Part shown: one piece after another, positions 18,628 to 26,293 of the stretch | How the letters are laid out: each line of letters begins with the position of its first letter | Numbering within the stretch: position 1 is the stretch's first letter | Source of the DNA: Chryseobacterium formosense | Lineage (GTDB): Bacteria > Bacteroidota > Bacteroidia > Flavobacteriales > Weeksellaceae | Direction of reading: 5' to 3' | DNA: 64,000 nt | Assembly (NCBI RefSeq): GCF_900116415.1 | Contig: NZ_FPAP01000003.1 | Span: 868,001-932,000, forward strand | The notes under the pieces: generated by a model | What the model was told of the DNA's origin: nothing | The model's input: only the letters and a program-made list of their open reading frames with translations | Databases searched by the model: none | Program-made: the position numbers and the translations under genes

Positions 18628-20268
18628 TTATCTCTTAATCAATTTAGCATTCGCAGTTTTCTCAGTATCCGTTTTCACAACAATCAGATACGCACCCTGA
18701 ATCAAATTCTGCGTATTGATCTTAGTTACCTTATTCTTAGTTTTCAAACTCTGAAGCTGTCTTCCTCCCATGTCATACAAAGTAATATCAGCTTCCTTAA
18801 ACTCAAAACCGATCTCCACATAACAATAATCACTCACCGGGTTCGGGTAAATCTTCATATCCTGCTTCTCTATTAACTGGTCAATCTGACTGTCTCCCAA
18901 TTTCACAATCTTCCAGTTTTCTTTTCCTAATTCCTCAGCACTCGTTCCTGCCAATACAATCGAGCCGTCTTTATTCATCTTCAGATCAGATAATCTTTCC
19001 TCCTTCTTCCTCGATTCTCCTTTTATATGTTTTCTCCACTGCTCATTGCCGTCATTGTCAATATAAAGCATCCAGAAAGTTTCGTCATCCGCCTCAATCC
19101 TTCCTTCAGCCTGAGTGTATCCGCCCAGTAAAATGCCTTTCGTTGATGGTTGTCGGTTATCTGTTGATGGTTTTCCTGTGATCACATTCATGCCCATCAG
19201 AATATCACGGTTTTTGAAATTATAGGATTTCTGCCATTGCTCATCACCTTTTGTGTTTAAAGAAATTAACCAAAGATCTGTTCCTTCTTCGATCCCTACT
19301 GTTTTATTTCCTGATCTTTCAGATCTCGATTCTCCGCCAATAATATATCCTGATGATGTAAATGCCATTGTTCTTACATGATCATCTCCTTTACCGCCAA
19401 AATTCTTTTCCCATTCCACCTTTCCGTCTTTGTTCAACTTAACAATCCAGTAATCACCTTCGCCATAATTCTCGGTAGCTTTGGGGTAACGGGATACGGG
19501 ATTCGGTGTATTGTTGTTTGCGCTACTTCCTGTTGAACCCGGATCACTGCGCAACCCGGATCTCGAATCACGGATCTCGGAACTCCTTGAATAAATTCCT
19601 AACAATGCTCCGCCATCAGGTGTAGGAATCATCTTTTCAACTTCATCAAGACCTTTTCCTCCCAAAATTGATTCCGATAACAATTTTCCGTTTTTGTCTA
19701 ATCTTGAAACGATCACATCTTTCGAACCGAAACCATTTGAAGCATTCTGAATATTTCCAGCGACCATAAATCCTAAATCTGCCGTCTGAATCACCGATCT
19801 TGCTTCCTCATCCTGCAAAGTACCTATCGTTTTCTGCCAGAGTTCGTCTCCAAACTCATTAATTCTGATCAGCCAGATATCAGATCCGCCTTTCGAATCG
19901 TCTTTTTTGTCTAAACCTTTTGAGGAATAAGAAGTTCCGGCCAGCAAAAATCCGCCTTCCTGTGTGGAGATTGTTGCCGACAGAAAATCATGGTTTTGTC
20001 CCGAGAAGTATTTTTCCCAGACTTCCTCACCTTGCTGATTAAGCTTAACCAAATGGAAATCGTAGCCGCTGTTTTGTTTGTTTTCGGTAGTGATCTTTTT
20101 CGACTGAATCGAACTTCCCGTAATTAAGTATTGCTGATCGATGGTTGTGGTGACCTGCGAAAGAAAATCCTGCGTGGAGGACTTAATGTCTTTCTGCCAT
20201 ACCACTTCCTGTGCAGTAAAGCCTGCAGCAGTATAAAGGAATACTGCACTCATGTAGAGTTGTTTCAT
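18628..20268 (-). CDS. T9SS-sorted propeller-like secreted protein (cassette 2, gene A)
   Basis: 546 residues, close to the A protein at 8376-9986 over the whole length, with the same signal peptide and T9SS type A sorting domain (IYPNPVSDYCYVEI ... YDMGGRQLQSL). It differs by a longer variable loop near residue 225-265 (SRSSEIRDSRSGLRSDPGS and following) built from short direct repeats in the DNA (about 19485-19590). It also carries the in-frame PSTDNRQPST insertion. It is expressed from the leader repeat at 20269-20405. Confidence 0.85.
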   Translation of the reverse strand: MKQLYMSAVFLYTAAGFTAQEVVWQKDIKSSTQDFLSQVTTTIDQQYLITGSSIQSKKITTENKQNSGYDFHLVKLNQQGEEVWEKYFSGQNHDFLSATISTQEGGFLLAGTSYSSKGLDKKDDSKGGSDIWLIRINEFGDELWQKTIGTLQDEEARSVIQTADLGFMVAGNIQNASNGFGSKDVIVSRLDKNGKLLSESILGGKGLDEVEKMIPTPDGGALLGIYSRSSEIRDSRSGLRSDPGSTGSSANNNTPNPVSRYPKATENYGEGDYWIVKLNKDGKVEWEKNFGGKGDDHVRTMAFTSSGYIIGGESRSERSGNKTVGIEEGTDLWLISLNTKGDEQWQKSYNFKNRDILMGMNVITGKPSTDNRQPSTKGILLGGYTQAEGRIEADDETFWMLYIDNDGNEQWRKHIKGESRKKEERLSDLKMNKDGSIVLAGTSAEELGKENWKIVKLGDSQIDQLIEKQDMKIYPNPVSDYCYVEIGFEFKEADITLYDMGGRQLQSLKTKNKVTKINTQNLIQGAYLIVVKTDTEKTANAKLIKR

Positions 20269-20405
20269 GACTTGGTTAATAATTTTGTTGTTGCTAATTT
20301 AACTTTTTTTAACGAATATCCTAATCTCTTTACTGAGATTTAACATGCATATAATCATATCATCGTGACAAATGTAAATCAGTAAAGCGCCAAATCTTGA
20401 CGCTT
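20269..20405 (-). repeat. Cassette leader repeat, copy 2
   Basis: Near-identical to 9987-10120. The -7-like TACATTTG is the complement of 20369-20376, and the hairpin AATCTC/GAGATT is at 20323-20340 with a changed loop. A second inverted repeat GTAAAGCG/CGCTTTAC (20382-20389 and 20401-20408) is complete here and in copy 3 but broken in copy 1. Confidence 0.75.
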
Positions 20406-20456
20406 TACATTTAAATTATAGCAAATTAAATTTGATGAGATTTTAAAGTAAACTCA

Positions 20457-23400
20457 TCATAAACCATAATGATATTTAAATTCTTTTAACAGCTTACCGC
20501 TGGCATCCTTGATATTTTCCAATTTGTTTGCAGAGTCATATTTGTAAATTTCTCTCAGCCCCGATGGTGGAATGATGCTTGTTACTCCGATCAACGGATC
20601 ATACGTGTAAGTGGTGATCTGAGAAACACTCAGTGCCGAGTGTTTTCTGAAAATATCTAATTTGTCGATTAAGGTCTGCTCTGTCGTGGCATTAATATCC
20701 GCATCAGATGCCAAAATAATATCAGATGCAAATGATGAAACCTGTGCATATGTTGCTCCAACAATCTTCGCTATAGGCTGAGTCATATTGTAACCCCAGA
20801 TGATAGCCGTCGGAATACCATCCTTTGTCGTATATTGTTGTAAATTGCCTTTGGAATCGTACTGATCGTAAGTGACTTCCGTCGAGGCCGTGTTTTGAAG
20901 ATCATAAGACAAAACAGAAGTAGGTAATAAATTCGCAGCATTGTCATACTTCGTTTCTGTCTTGGACATTGTCTTCCCCGGATCAGATGCATTCTGCTTT
21001 TTAACAACTGATGTTTCCAATGGAATCCCAATCATATTGGCATTGATGAGCTTCTGATTACCTTTCTCGTGGGCATATTGGTAGCTGGTTTCCTGAATGG
21101 TTCCGTCAGAAAATTCTGTTTTCTTTTTGATAGGAACAAAGATATTATTTCCATAGGAAAAATTCTCTTCAGTGTTTATATTATCTGTATTAAAAATGTC
21201 TTTTTCTTTCTTGGTAAGTAGTCTTACATTATTCGTATAATTATAATAAAATCCGGAAATAACACCATTGGCTGAAGATCCTGTAATCGGAAATTGAAGT
21301 GAATAAAAACCTGCAGGAAACGACTCTCTTGTTTGGTTTACATGAGAATAGTCATAAATATAATTAGTTTTTTTAATCTCTTCATCGAGCCCAGTAAAAT
21401 TTGATTTATAAATTATTTCAGCATTTTTTTTCTTTCTCTCCCAACTGTTGTCTGCGTTATCCATATTATGAATCCACATACAATTAGAACATCCATAGTT
21501 AACCGAAGGCGATACGCCGGTATTTCCGTTTACCTCATATGAATGCAATGTTTTTAGTACGGAATGGTCAATAATATTTTCAGAATATTCTGTAATCTTT
21601 GAATATGTAGTACTGCCTACAGGTAAAAATGAATATACATTATCGGAGTATATTACATCTCCGATAGCTGCCGTGATATGATTATACATTCCATAGGTAG
21701 GCAAAAATGTATAACCGGAGCTTAATTCTTTACCGTCAGAATCAAAATAGTTGTAGTCAAAATACTTTTTATATTTTAATTCATTATTATTTGAATATGA
21801 TTTGATTTCTTTAATCCTTAATCCTCCAACTCTTTTTATTAAGGGTTGCGGATCTTCTTTAATGGTTAAACTTAAATTAAAATCAGATTGGCTCTCATAG
21901 TTTGGCTCTGGAAGACCCATATATTGAATTTTAATCTTGTACGTTCCAACAGGCAGAGTAAGCCACTTACCATTTGAGAGGTCAACTAGCTGATTGGCTG
22001 CATCCAGCAATGAATAAATGTAGTTGCATTCTCCTATATAGTTTCCTCCGGGATCTACTGTATTTATAGGGCATCCAGTGATTTGAAAATTTTCAAGCTG
22101 TAAATCGCTATGTAGTTTGCTGTCTATAGTAAAAGTATATTCCCAACGTTTGATTCCATTACTGTAAAATGTAGAATTCGATTTGTTGACGTTGTACGTT
22201 CTTTTTTTATAGCTGGATCTGATATTGATAATGCTTAACTGGGCAGTATCATTCTGTGGCAAATAATTAAATGATGAAGCTGTGTTTGGTTCGAATGTGT
22301 ACTCTGTAGATCCTCCTGTAGGATAAATTATTTTTTTTAATATTCCTGCGGTAGCAAATTCAGCATTTACACTTCTTTCTGCATGTCCGTCTTCTAACAG
22401 ATTAATACCATACTGGAAAAATATTCTGGGAAACAAACTACTGTTTGGCTCGCCATTATAAAATCCCCAATAGTCCATAGAATTAGAGCTCTTGTTTGGA
22501 AGTATAGCATCATCATATTCAAATCTGTATTCTTTTTTCTGTTGACCAGGGTCGCTGTAAGATTCTTCCACACTATCAAGCTTTAATCGATGGGTATTAT
22601 TACTTGCAGGTAATGAGATGTAAGCAAAAGAATCTCCGGAGCTGCCTGCATCTCCAATGAAATAAGAATGGTTAAATTTTACTTTCTTAATCAGGTTTCC
22701 TAAGCTTGAAAAAACTTCCATATCAGCTATTCTTTTAGAATTGTGAAGATCAAGACGAATGCTGGTATCCGGATTAAAAGTTACATATCCTGTTTGAAAG
22801 CTTATTTTTTTTAAATATTTCTCATTGTAGTTTCTCGAAGTGTATAGAGTAGGTGATATTTTTTGCCTACTTTTGGTAACCATTCCTTTAGAGACCTGCT
22901 TTACCTGTGAAACGATGTCATATTCAAAATTCACAATATTACCTTTAGTATCTATAATTTGGGATAAATGCCAGTTTGTATAATGATTGGGGATAGAGCT
23001 ATTCGGAAGCAATGTTAAAGGACCCGATCCTCCGGATATGGTAATTCCATTATTGACAGAGAGTTCTCTGGAACTTTCATTAGTCCCGAAAATATATTTC
23101 ATTCCATTGGTGTCAAGTATTTCCCAGCCAATAATAAGCTTAGTCACCGCATCGTAGAAAGGGGTAATTTTATTATTAGACAAGGGCATTTCCACAAACT
23201 TTTGGGTAATCTGGTTATAAGATATTTTGCCGGAAGAGCCGGGCAGACTATAATAAAAGATGTCCGCTTGCGCATCATAACGGTTTTCACTAATATTCTG
23301 TTGTATCAAAAGCTCATCAGAAGAACTTGCTGTTGCAATATAGCTTACAGGCGTCTGGGTGTATATAAAACCTCCCATGAATTGGTTGGGATTGTAATAA

Positions 23401-23726
23401 TCATCAGGCAGTCCCAACATTGATCGGGAAACAGAACCTCCAGATGCAAGGCTCCAGCCCAATCCTACATTGGAAGCATTTTCTGAAATTTTTATCCCGG
23501 CACTATTATATTTTAAACTTACAGGAACATTTATGTCACCAGTACTAATGTGGTATAACGGCACTGAAATATCTGGGACTCCTGTAGAATAGTCAACATT
23601 GTGACTTACAAATTTTTCAATGGAGGCAGCATTAGGTGTTGGAGGCAGCGATTGTATCCCAAATGACTGCGATTGATATACGTTAATAGAAATCATAAAT
23701 GTGATTCCAAAAAATATTTTCTTCAT
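20457..23726 (-). CDS. Large SpvB/TcB-like RHS-associated protein (cassette 3, gene B)
   Basis: 1089 residues with a signal peptide (MKKIFFGITFMISINVYQSQ). VDYSTGVPDISVPLYHIS and GLGWSLASGGSVSRS give the SpvB-like start. The C-terminus has YDQYDSKGNLQQYTTKDG and YDPLIGVTSIIPPSG, as in B1 and B2, but ends KYHYGL instead of KYNYKQ. No RHS-core gene follows: after its stop comes the leader of cassette 2. The gene A before it is broken, so its own promoter drive is doubtful. The frame is nevertheless fully open, so it is probably still in use or recently orphaned. Confidence 0.8.
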   Translation of the reverse strand: MKKIFFGITFMISINVYQSQSFGIQSLPPTPNAASIEKFVSHNVDYSTGVPDISVPLYHISTGDINVPVSLKYNSAGIKISENASNVGLGWSLASGGSVSRSMLGLPDDYYNPNQFMGGFIYTQTPVSYIATASSSDELLIQQNISENRYDAQADIFYYSLPGSSGKISYNQITQKFVEMPLSNNKITPFYDAVTKLIIGWEILDTNGMKYIFGTNESSRELSVNNGITISGGSGPLTLLPNSSIPNHYTNWHLSQIIDTKGNIVNFEYDIVSQVKQVSKGMVTKSRQKISPTLYTSRNYNEKYLKKISFQTGYVTFNPDTSIRLDLHNSKRIADMEVFSSLGNLIKKVKFNHSYFIGDAGSSGDSFAYISLPASNNTHRLKLDSVEESYSDPGQQKKEYRFEYDDAILPNKSSNSMDYWGFYNGEPNSSLFPRIFFQYGINLLEDGHAERSVNAEFATAGILKKIIYPTGGSTEYTFEPNTASSFNYLPQNDTAQLSIINIRSSYKKRTYNVNKSNSTFYSNGIKRWEYTFTIDSKLHSDLQLENFQITGCPINTVDPGGNYIGECNYIYSLLDAANQLVDLSNGKWLTLPVGTYKIKIQYMGLPEPNYESQSDFNLSLTIKEDPQPLIKRVGGLRIKEIKSYSNNNELKYKKYFDYNYFDSDGKELSSGYTFLPTYGMYNHITAAIGDVIYSDNVYSFLPVGSTTYSKITEYSENIIDHSVLKTLHSYEVNGNTGVSPSVNYGCSNCMWIHNMDNADNSWERKKKNAEIIYKSNFTGLDEEIKKTNYIYDYSHVNQTRESFPAGFYSLQFPITGSSANGVISGFYYNYTNNVRLLTKKEKDIFNTDNINTEENFSYGNNIFVPIKKKTEFSDGTIQETSYQYAHEKGNQKLINANMIGIPLETSVVKKQNASDPGKTMSKTETKYDNAANLLPTSVLSYDLQNTASTEVTYDQYDSKGNLQQYTTKDGIPTAIIWGYNMTQPIAKIVGATYAQVSSFASDIILASDADINATTEQTLIDKLDIFRKHSALSVSQITTYTYDPLIGVTSIIPPSGLREIYKYDSANKLENIKDASGKLLKEFKYHYGL

Positions 23727-23733
23727 TTGTTTT

Positions 23734-24074
23734 TTATTTATTAATCAATTTAGCATTATAAGTTTTCTCAGTATCATCAGTTTTTACAATAAACAAATAT
23801 ACTCCCTGATTCAGCTATTTCGTATTGATCTTCTTCAACCTACTGAGTAAGTTTAACCAAATGGAAATCGTAGCTGCTGTTCTGTTTGTTTTCAGTGGTA
23901 AGTTTCTTAGATTGAATAGAACTTCCCATAATAAGGTATTGGTGGTTCACTGTCGTTGTTACCTGAGAAAGAAAATCCTGCGTCGAGGACATGATATTTT
24001 TCTGCCATACCACTTCCTGTGCAGTAAAGCCTGCGGCAGTAAAGGAATACTGCGCTCATGTAGAGTTGTTTCAT
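23734..24074 (-). pseudogene. Remnant of gene A (cassette 3)
   Basis: The first 12 codons equal those of the intact A genes (MKQLYMSAVFLY). A 2-base loss (TATA to TA) then shifts the frame and leads to a stop. The middle ~1.25 kb is missing: the N-terminal part is joined near 23840-23853 to the last ~35 codons, ending AKLINK just before gene B3. About 340 bases remain of ~1.6 kb. Confidence 0.85.
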
Positions 24075-24210
24075 GACTTGGTTAATAATTTATTGTTGCT
24101 AATTTAACTTTTTTTAACGAATTTCCTAATCTCTTTTATGAGATTTAATGTGAATATAATCATATCATCGTGATAAATGTAAATCAGTAAAGCGCCAAAT
24201 CTTGACGCTT
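24075..24210 (-). repeat. Cassette leader repeat, copy 3
   Basis: Same leader as at 9987 and 20269. The hairpin stem is at 24128-24145. The -7 box is changed to TACATTTA (it reads TGATAAATGTA on the plus strand), which should weaken it. This fits the decayed gene A behind it. Confidence 0.7.
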
Positions 24211-24347
24211 TACATTTATATTTAATAAAAGTCCGCTATGAAATATATTTTTTAATTAATACTAGAAATAAGTTGTTATAAAAATTAGCTAATAAATCAA
24301 ATATGGTGTTGGTAGTGGTTACACTTCATTTCTATAGCTGTGAAATC

Positions 24348-24376
24348 CTTTCTAAATCTTCCACCAAATGTTTCGA
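24348..24376. repeat. Dispersed ~31-bp motif, site 1
   Basis: CTTTCTAAATCTTCCACCAA and the following ATGTTTCGA recur with few changes at 48085-48116 and 62003-62033, always in gene-free DNA. On the minus strand all three read SKHL(V/I/M)ED(L/F), so they may be tails of a lost gene family. The rest of 24211-24599 shows no other feature. Confidence 0.5.
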
Positions 24377-24599
24377 AAAGAAAGTTGGTGCCATTTTATT
24401 TGATACACTCTCATAATCAGAAACTTATAATTAATCATGTTATTATTGGGATTTTGGCTTTCCAAGTAACAAATATTTTAAAAATCGAAACCTTGCACAA
24501 TAATTAATAAATGGTTCGATTTTAATAGTTTTGTTGTATGACCAGAATCGAAACACTCACTGATGTCAGTTCTATGGAGCGAAAATGTTACTGCATTGT

Positions 24600-24897
24600 T
24601 TCTCTTGTTCGCTAAAAAAGAATTTAAGAATTTTAAAAACTGAAGAAATTTGCCTGTTATTGTGGTATTGTTCCTTTTGAATAGTCATCAGGGCTTCTAT
24701 CAGAGAATAAGTTTAGTAAATTATTTTGCAGATAAAAAATGAAATCCATCCTTCACGCTTCCATAAGGCACAATGCCGAAATCAGAGCTTATTATAAAAG
24801 GGAAAAACAGGAAGAAAAATACTCCTTATTGGTAATTAATAGTGGGAAAAGTAAAATTATAAGCCACACATTTTCATTATACAAATTTGCGACTTAA
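24600..24897 (+). pseudogene. IS110-family transposase remnant (C-terminal part)
   Basis: Pieces in shifting frames spell the conserved C-terminal region of IS110/IS116/IS902 transposases: KKFACYCGIVPFE, SSGASIRE, then from 24739 MKSILHASIRHNAEIRAYYKR and the following KYSLLVINSGKSKIISHTFSLY. The Cys/Gly-rich CGIVPFE block and the AxRxxxEIRAYY block are typical of that family. Internal stops and at least two frameshifts make it dead. No ends were found. Bases 24898-25001 show nothing. Confidence 0.75.
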
Positions 24898-25001
24898 TTT
24901 TTATCATTTTATTTGCTTTTTATCATAGAATGCAACTCCATTACGACTGTTATTAAAACTGTCAAATCAATCGTTAGTTCGTATTTAATTCACAAAATAT
25001 A

Positions 25002-25343
25002 TTAGTAATATAGTCGTTTCCATTTTGAAATAGTATTTCTGCTGATTTTGAAATGATGTGCCAGTTGATTATTGTTAAGATTATTCTTTCTCATGTAATC
25101 TAAAATTTCAAATATTGCTTGTTTATTATAAAAACGATGTTTCTGATTAAAGCTCAAATTTTCTTTATTACTATCTCCAAAAATAATATTATTGAGTTTT
25201 AATATATCTAAAACCGTTAACTCTTTTTTATCCAAAAGTGGCCTACATATTTCTTCCTTTTCTGGATATTTTTTCAATACAATATCGCAGTAGATTTTTT
25301 TATAGTAAGGTTGCATATCTAATTTCTGTATTTTTTTATCCAT
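25002..25343 (-). CDS. Small helix-turn-helix protein
   Basis: 113 residues. The C-terminal ~40 residues (QAIFEILDYMRKNNLNNNQL, then AHHFKISRNTISKWKRLY) form a clear HTH ending in a recognition helix, while the N-terminal half is charged and unassigned. It overlaps the preceding HTH gene by 25 bases, so the two are translationally coupled. Similar Chryseobacterium proteins are sometimes labelled transposase on HTH similarity alone; no catalytic domain is present here. Role inferred: DNA-binding regulator. Confidence 0.65.
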   Translation of the reverse strand: MDKKIQKLDMQPYYKKIYCDIVLKKYPEKEEICRPLLDKKELTVLDILKLNNIIFGDSNKENLSFNQKHRFYNKQAIFEILDYMRKNNLNNNQLAHHFKISRNTISKWKRLYY

Positions 25344-25741
25344 ATGTACAATGTAGTTTTTGGAATATTATATTCATTGATAATCTGCTGAGTTGTTTTT
25401 TCTTTGGATTCTATCAGCTCTAGAATAAAGTTTATAATATCTTTAGTATAAATGTTTTTACGAAATTTTGGAAGTTTTGAGCTGGTACTCTTATTTATAT
25501 TATCCGACTTTGACAATGGAGAATATAAAATCAAATGCTGGCTATAAATCCTAAAAAAATCATATTCTAACAATTTACTCCACCTTAGAAGGATTTCGCA
25601 ATCTAAACTTTTTGCTTCATACATCTGTGTGATTTCTTGTTCAGTAGATTTTATAAAATTACAGATTCGGGATATTTCTATCCCGCTTTCTGTAACTTTT
25701 TGACTGATTAGCGAGCCAATATGAATGTCTTTGAAATTCAT
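25319..25741 (-). CDS. Small helix-turn-helix protein, start corrected to MNFKDIHIG
   Basis: 140 residues from the ATG at 25741. A GTG/ATG further upstream (25777) would overlap the preceding gene. MNFKDIHIGSLISQKVTESG with EISRICNFIKSTEQEITQMY looks like an Xre-like N-terminal HTH. The C-terminus (TTQQIINEYNIPKTTLYIWI) is a second HTH of the Hin/transposase-orfA kind. Together with the next gene it forms a coupled pair of DNA-binding proteins at the end of the surface-protein transcript. Function unknown; a regulator is more likely than a transposase since no catalytic residues are present. Confidence 0.65.
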   Translation of the reverse strand: MNFKDIHIGSLISQKVTESGIEISRICNFIKSTEQEITQMYEAKSLDCEILLRWSKLLEYDFFRIYSQHLILYSPLSKSDNINKSTSSKLPKFRKNIYTKDIINFILELIESKEKTTQQIINEYNIPKTTLYIWIKKYRN

Positions 25742-25745
25742 TTTT

Positions 25746-26279
25746 CTACTTCCAATAATTCCATACGTTACCGTCAAACATAGCTAAGGTTTTACTTATT
25801 GTATCGTAACACATCATTCCCGGATAAGGGCTTTTTACATTTATATGAGGTTCGGATATTCTTGGCAAAATCATTGCTTTATCTGATGATTCTAAAATCA
25901 AAACACCTTTTGCTGAGGAAGCTTCGGCTCCGATAATTGCACCGCCTGTTTTTTCTACTGATGAATTGATTAACAACGAAGTGGAATTTCCATTATCTGA
26001 TAAATCCACCCACATATTGTTCTCATACATTTGAATTTTCTGATTGGCTTTATTAAATAAAAATGTACCATTATTAGCAGTGGTTGTTGCTGATAATGCA
26101 TTTGTAAGATTATCAACAGCTGGAAGGATAATACCTTTTGTATTACCTGTTTGGCTGTTAAAATCTAAAATGGTGGCGGCTCCTTCTACTGTTTGTTTTC
26201 CGCCTATGGAAACTTGTCCGCTGGCAAAATTTGCCAGCAAAACAAGTATTAGACTATTGATTATTACTTTATATTTCAT
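25746..26279 (-). CDS. Small secreted surface-type protein
   Basis: 177 residues with signal peptide MKYKVIINSLILVLLANFAS. The body (VSIGGKQTVEGAATILDFNS) and the C-terminal module (PYPGMMCYDTISKTLAMFDG, ending NVWNYWK) match modules in the much larger neighbours at 26294 and 34593. The shared layout is VxIGxxxP...L, a run ending G-x-x-x-Y-D, and a terminal FDGxxW. It starts 14 bases after the 1384-residue gene and ends 4 bases before the HTH gene, so it belongs to one transcript. No enzyme motif. Probably a short adhesin or filament component. Confidence 0.65.
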   Translation of the reverse strand: MKYKVIINSLILVLLANFASGQVSIGGKQTVEGAATILDFNSQTGNTKGIILPAVDNLTNALSATTTANNGTFLFNKANQKIQMYENNMWVDLSDNGNSTSLLINSSVEKTGGAIIGAEASSAKGVLILESSDKAMILPRISEPHINVKSPYPGMMCYDTISKTLAMFDGNVWNYWK

Positions 26280-26293
26280 TTTTGATATTTTTT

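Noticed and set aside
25002..25741. Calling the HTH pair a transposase
   Set aside because: No DDE, tyrosine or serine recombinase residues and no terminal inverted repeats were seen; only HTH motifs are present.
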